Shown here one piece after another: positions 59,952 to 64,000 of a DNA stretch of 64,000 nucleotides. Position numbers and translations under genes: made by a program. Location of the stretch: assembly GCA_002224055.1 (NCBI GenBank), contig AZLU01000040.1, positions 141,957 to 205,956 of the forward strand, read 5' to 3'. Positions within the stretch are counted from its first letter, which is position 1. The number at the start of each line of letters is the position of its first letter. The notes beneath the pieces were generated by a model, which had not been told where the DNA came from, did not search any database, and saw nothing but the letters and a program-made list of their open reading frames with translations. The DNA comes from Pezizomycotina sp. ARF18 (taxonomy: Eukaryota > Ascomycota).

Positions 59952-61827
59952 ATGTCTGACGTTTTTCCCATGACGATCTCCCGAGCAAGACTCCCAGTTG
60001 ACCAGCTGAAAGATACCCTCTTTGTTTTTTTAGCGAAATTACAGTCATGTCCTCCATCCACTTCGATGGCGATGCGGTCATTCATTTCGACAGTACCTGC
60101 AGATAAACTTCCCTGGCTTCGCAACGCAACAATACGGCAGCTTGTAAACTCTTCGGAATTTGGACACTGGTTGTTCGTAAACGAGAGCCAAACGAGCGAG
60201 CATTTTCATAGGTGGTTTAATACCAGCCTCACTCAGACATCCTGGGCTCATTTCAATCGCACGTGGCGGCGCTACCTGTTGACAATGATTCCACGCGTGG
60301 AATAGGTGTTGTCAGCACGACAAGCGCGATCACGTTCGTTTTGATGCTGATGCGGCTGTATTCGCGGTGGCTCGTGAGCGATAAGCTGCGATTAGATGAC
60401 CGCCTAGTATGGATGGCATACGTTGTGTACTGGATCAAGGAGCTTGTGTACATATGGGGTAATTAAAATAACTATATCCTTGGGCTTCTATTGATGCTAA
60501 TATGAATAATGGATACAGATTGTTCTTCCTACAACTCCGGGTCACACTCCTGGGACCTCACGATCTCAGAGTACAGACATAATCTGAAGGTCGGGTACTT
60601 TCTCGAAATATCGTACTACCCGATGCTGTTCCTCGTCAAAATGTCTATACTTTTCTTCTACACCCGCGTCTTCCTTGGGATCAATAGGAGACTACTATTA
60701 GCATGTCAAATCATCGGCGCGATCATGCTCATGGCAACGTCGTCGCGGTCGTAGGCCTGTTTCAATTCGCACCATTTGACTGGTGGAATCATCTCGCCGG
60801 CGATGAGATGGAGGCTGTCGGTGTTTTTGACAGATATTCCTTCTTCCTCGCCGTGGGGTACATTTGTATTATTACGGACTTCGTATTATTGTAAGTATCT
60901 CACCACCTTCATGGATTTTCATTTTCAAGTAACAGAGACTCACTCGCAACCGAAGGGGTCTTCCGCTATATATCCTGCCTAAGCTTCAGCTACATATTCG
61001 CGAGAAGATTTTACTGGCGGCGCTATTCTCCGTTGGACTTTGTAAGGGCTACATCCCTCTCTACTACAGGAAATCCAAAGCCAGCAATTTTTAACCAAAA
61101 TAATAATTCAGATCATGCATTCTCTCCATCCTCCGCTACACTCCCTGAAGGCGTACGCTGAGAGCGCCGATTGGGGCTATTACGCCGCAAAAACAGCCAC
61201 GTGGTCGTCCGGGGAGTTGCACACGGCGATCATATGCTCCTGCGTGCCCCACCTTAAGCCGTTCTATTGGAAGCTTCGCCGAATCTTTATCCTGTACATC
61301 TTAAAAGAAGACTTACCGCGTTACTCCCGTGACAGGTATACCGGCCGGGGTAGCAGGAGTAGCAAGGCGAGCAAGTACTATACTCATACTAGCATGCACA
61401 GTAGAGGCCCTAGCCATAGTAGCAGCAAGCACAGCAGAAATTTCAGCCATAGCAGCAGAGGAAGTAGGGGACTAAGTCGTGGAAACAGCCTGAGGAGGCC
61501 CGGTGTGCCCGAACTGATGGTGACTCCGCCGGAGGAGAGGCAGCTGGGGCATATTAAAGGGGACAGTAGGAGCCGGATCAGTGTTCTCATTGAGGAATAG
61601 AGACGGAGCATGAGCAGATGGAGGCTGACAGGCTTCAAGTCCCGGCAGGGCTCATTCTAGGAGTGGAGGATGGGTGGGACGCGTACGATACTATCATGTT
61701 CCATCGGGATGATAGCTTCGAATTCGTATGTTCGACGGCGGCGCTGATTGAAGGTAGCAGGGTGCTGACAACGGCAGAATGGAAATACCGCCGGCGCCGG
61801 TGCCTCCGAGGAGGCATCCAGGATTGA
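59952..61827 (+). CDS. PTH11-type fungal receptor (rhodopsin-fold integral membrane protein)
   Basis: These seven-helix fungal proteins are putative GPCRs sensing surface or host cues. The N-terminal part from about 59952 is predicted extracellular with many N-glycosylation sequons (LRNATIRQLVNSS, NESQ, NTSL, NRTW). Core family blocks follow: GVVSTTSAITFVLMLMRLYS, KLRLDDRLVWMAYVVYW (the DDW-like block), EISYYPMLFLVKMSILFFYT RVF, LACQIIGAIMLM, LHIREKILLAALFSVGL, and ELHTAIICSCVPHLKPF (the hallmark E..AIIC.C.P.LKP block). Introns lie at 60459-60518 (branch TGCTAAT, acceptor TACAG) and at donors near 60891 (GTAAGT) and 61040 (GTAAGG; acceptor TTCAG near 61112). The cytosolic tail is Ser/Arg/His-rich (HSSSKHSRNFSHSSRGSRGL). 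The tail end after 61600 in another frame is less certain. The N-terminal start is also uncertain. Several 1-nt shifts occur. Confidence 0.82.
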
Positions 61828-61859
61828 ACCGTCGTGACGATGACTGTACCACATCCAGA

Positions 61860-64000
61860 TTCATCGAGATGTATTGACCTATCAGGTTATATTTTCTTTT
61901 GTTACTTGAGGCATCGTGTGATGTCTTCTCTGCTCGTTTTCTAGAAGCAGCGGCTGGATTCGTGTATCCTAGAAATTGAAATCAAGAGACGTTGTCTACA
62001 TACATAGCTATCCCTTTACTTTGAAATTTAGAACCCTTCTGGGACTCCGACGCTCACGAGTAAACGTAGAATAATGGGGAATCATACCGCAGAGAGCTAC
62101 TAAACCCCGCTATTTGAACCATAATAATTAGGGAACTATAATCTAACCAAGTCGGTTAGAAACTGACTTGCCGATTGTCACAGAATGCTCTTTTGTTATC
62201 AGGCAAAGAGCGAAAAACATTTCAATGTGAGACGAATTCTAGATCGAGTCTAGAATGTAAGTCCGCAGATTATGAAGCGATGCCATATAGAACTTTATAA
62301 TAATATTAAAGATAGTAAAAATGAAATTGCGATTAGAATCAAAAGAGCATCTAGAATGTCTACCATCATTTCGAAAATGGTCTGATCCTGTACCAAACCT
62401 TGAAGATCATGTCCTCAAAAACAATGTTTTCCGATCCATCCACCGTTACGTCCGCGTTGTCTAACACGTTTATTTTTAGTGTTTCTGCTTCCACATCTTT
62501 TTGACGAGGTCCGCCTTACTGCCACGCGGGATCATCAAGCCTTTTTATGTATAACGTAGTGACGATCTAAACGTCTTGGATTAATTAAGATAGGCCTTTT
62601 GAACCTCCGGATACGAACTTTGAGGTTCGCAGAAAAGAAACAAGGGGAGACAATAAGATTATGATAGATAATATAAGGCGAGAATCCGAGACCTTCCGAC
62701 CGTGGAATCGTTACAATAAGACCACACAAAGCACTTATCGAAGTTCGCTAATGTTTGAAATAGAACAATGAGATTTTATCCGATAATAGTCGACAGAAGG
62801 AGTGGGTACATAGATCCCACGATGATTCATAGGTTCGCGATAATAGATGTTCTAACTTATCTGGCAGATTCTTCAGATCAGCATGCGAGAGAACTCTCCG
62901 AGAGCGACGGAGAAAAAGCATCTGGGCGCTGGCATAGTGACGGTCGGCGGGGCCCTTAGCCTTTTACCCCTCGATCATGTCCCTGTTCGGTGCCACCCGC
63001 GAGAAAGTCCCGCAGCCATCCCAGGCACCAAGCATTTCTTACCCCTGAGGTTCAACAACAAACTTGGCAGACTTCACTAGACATCTAACCGCCGAACCTC
63101 CAGCCTTTCTTTCCCAGGAAGAATTTTTCTTCAGGATCATCGCGAGTGATGATCAAGTATAACAGTTTACTACCAGGCTTGCTAGGCTATCAGCTATCTG
63201 CCGTGACTTCCGTAGCGGAGGTGGGAAACTTTAGACGGGTTTGAGAGGAATGCCTCATCTATCAGAGCCGTCCCCCGAGTTCCCCCGTCCAAAACAAGAG
63301 AGGGGGCACGATAACTGTAAGACCTTCTTGTGTGTCAGCCTACAGATATATGACGTTTCAACCTTTACTCATCGATCTTCTATTTCTGGACAACGTTAGA
63401 CGAGCCATAAATTATTAAAGATGTACAATGGGTTCTATTGCGGACGGGGAGGGGCTTGTAGGGTAAAATAGTGCGACCATTTGACCCTGTTAGGAATGTC
63501 CCTCGTTTAAGTTAGCCAACACTCGGTTTTGTATGAATTAACAAAGCAAAAAGAAATCAGCACACGGTCTAGTCGTCTTATTGCATGTAAATGCGAGCTG
63601 TCGCCCACATGCTCTATCAGATTTAGGCGTGTTTCTTGCATTGGCTTTTTACGAGACCATGAGCTTTTGGTTTTTCAGTTCCTCATTTTCCAAGAGTTAC
63701 ATAGCGAGCGACCTTTCGTTTTCGTGCGATCGCTTTGAGTTAGGAGTCAACTACGGATCTCATTTATCTCACTCAACATTGCGAGTATTATTCGAACTGC
63801 CTGGAGCGTTCATCTAACGCGGTTACGACGCATTGTTTGCTCATTTTGTTTTAATTTTCAACATCCTATCCAATAAAGTCCGCAAAGATCCCGTTTATTC
63901 CTCCAGCGTCCATCCTTCAGATTCATGATCCCGCGAAACACAATCTACGACGATAAAGCCTTCCTTAACATAGATCACAACTCACGACCGCAAACAACCA
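61860..64000. other. Terminal spacer without a supportable gene
   Basis: The stretch is AT-rich with short frames only. The last 100 bases are C/A-rich and could be the leader of a gene beyond the window edge. Confidence 0.4.

Noticed and set aside
1-64000. CRISPR array, tRNA, rRNA or complete transposon
   Set aside because: I scanned for regular spaced repeats, tRNA arm motifs and long terminal or inverted repeats and saw none that I could support; a tRNA scan and repeat search would settle it.

Overview
The window looks like nuclear DNA of a filamentous ascomycete (Pezizomycotina). The evidence is short spliceosomal introns of 60-77 nt with GTANGT-like donors, CTAAC or TGCTAAT branch points and YAG acceptors; fungus-specific families (a PTH11-type receptor, a DUF7029/DUF7223 secreted protein, a CBM19-like protein, a fungal RGS membrane protein, a membrane-anchored histidine acid phosphatase); and many secretory signal peptides. 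The class is not certain. GC-richer genes sit in AT-rich, low-information spacers. I saw no rRNA, tRNA, CRISPR array, complete transposon or PKS/NRPS gene.

Layout. 1-8.9 kb: nearly gene-free apart from an MFS transporter relic at 6.0-6.5 kb. 9-11.2 kb: multi-exon DUF7029/DUF7223 secreted protein (-). 14.9-15.7 kb: acidic Asp/Gln/Asn repeat secreted protein (-). 18.3-18.7 kb: small secreted protein (+). 19.3-21.1 kb: gamma-glutamyltranspeptidase (-). 24.9-29.2 kb: three consecutive secretory proteins on + (Lys/Glu/Ala-repeat protein, small unknown, acidic protein with Kex2-type sites). 29.7-30.8 kb: Cys/His-motif plus coiled-coil protein (-). 31.8-32.5 kb: GPI-anchor-like protein (-). 34.6-35.9 kb: CBM19-like secreted protein (+). 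39.6-41.3 kb: RGS membrane protein (+). 43.3-45.4 kb: secreted glycoside-hydrolase candidate, probably GH162 endo-beta-1,2-glucanase (+). 45.8-56.4 kb: a run of small unrecognised single-pass membrane proteins, with a basic, possibly mitochondrial protein and a histidine acid phosphatase among them. 57.6-58.2 kb: Cys-rich secreted protein with a duplicated module (+). 59.9-61.8 kb: PTH11-type receptor (+).

Reading frames. Almost every recognisable gene is broken into overlapping frames by 1-nt shifts, while start regions, splice sites, motifs and C-termini stay intact. Most shifts are apparent single-base deletions, and three lie in C5/G5 runs that must be six long to restore the frame. This looks more like uncorrected consensus error than mass pseudogenisation. 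Coordinates for such genes therefore span the inferred locus rather than one open frame. The 292-codon gene at 28.3 kb is a clean exception.

Functional theme. The content is mainly cell surface and secretory: extracellular hydrolases and phosphatase, glutathione turnover, wall or GPI proteins, effector-like small proteins, and G-protein signalling parts (a PTH11 receptor and an RGS protein about 18 kb apart). No co-regulated pathway can be shown from sequence alone.
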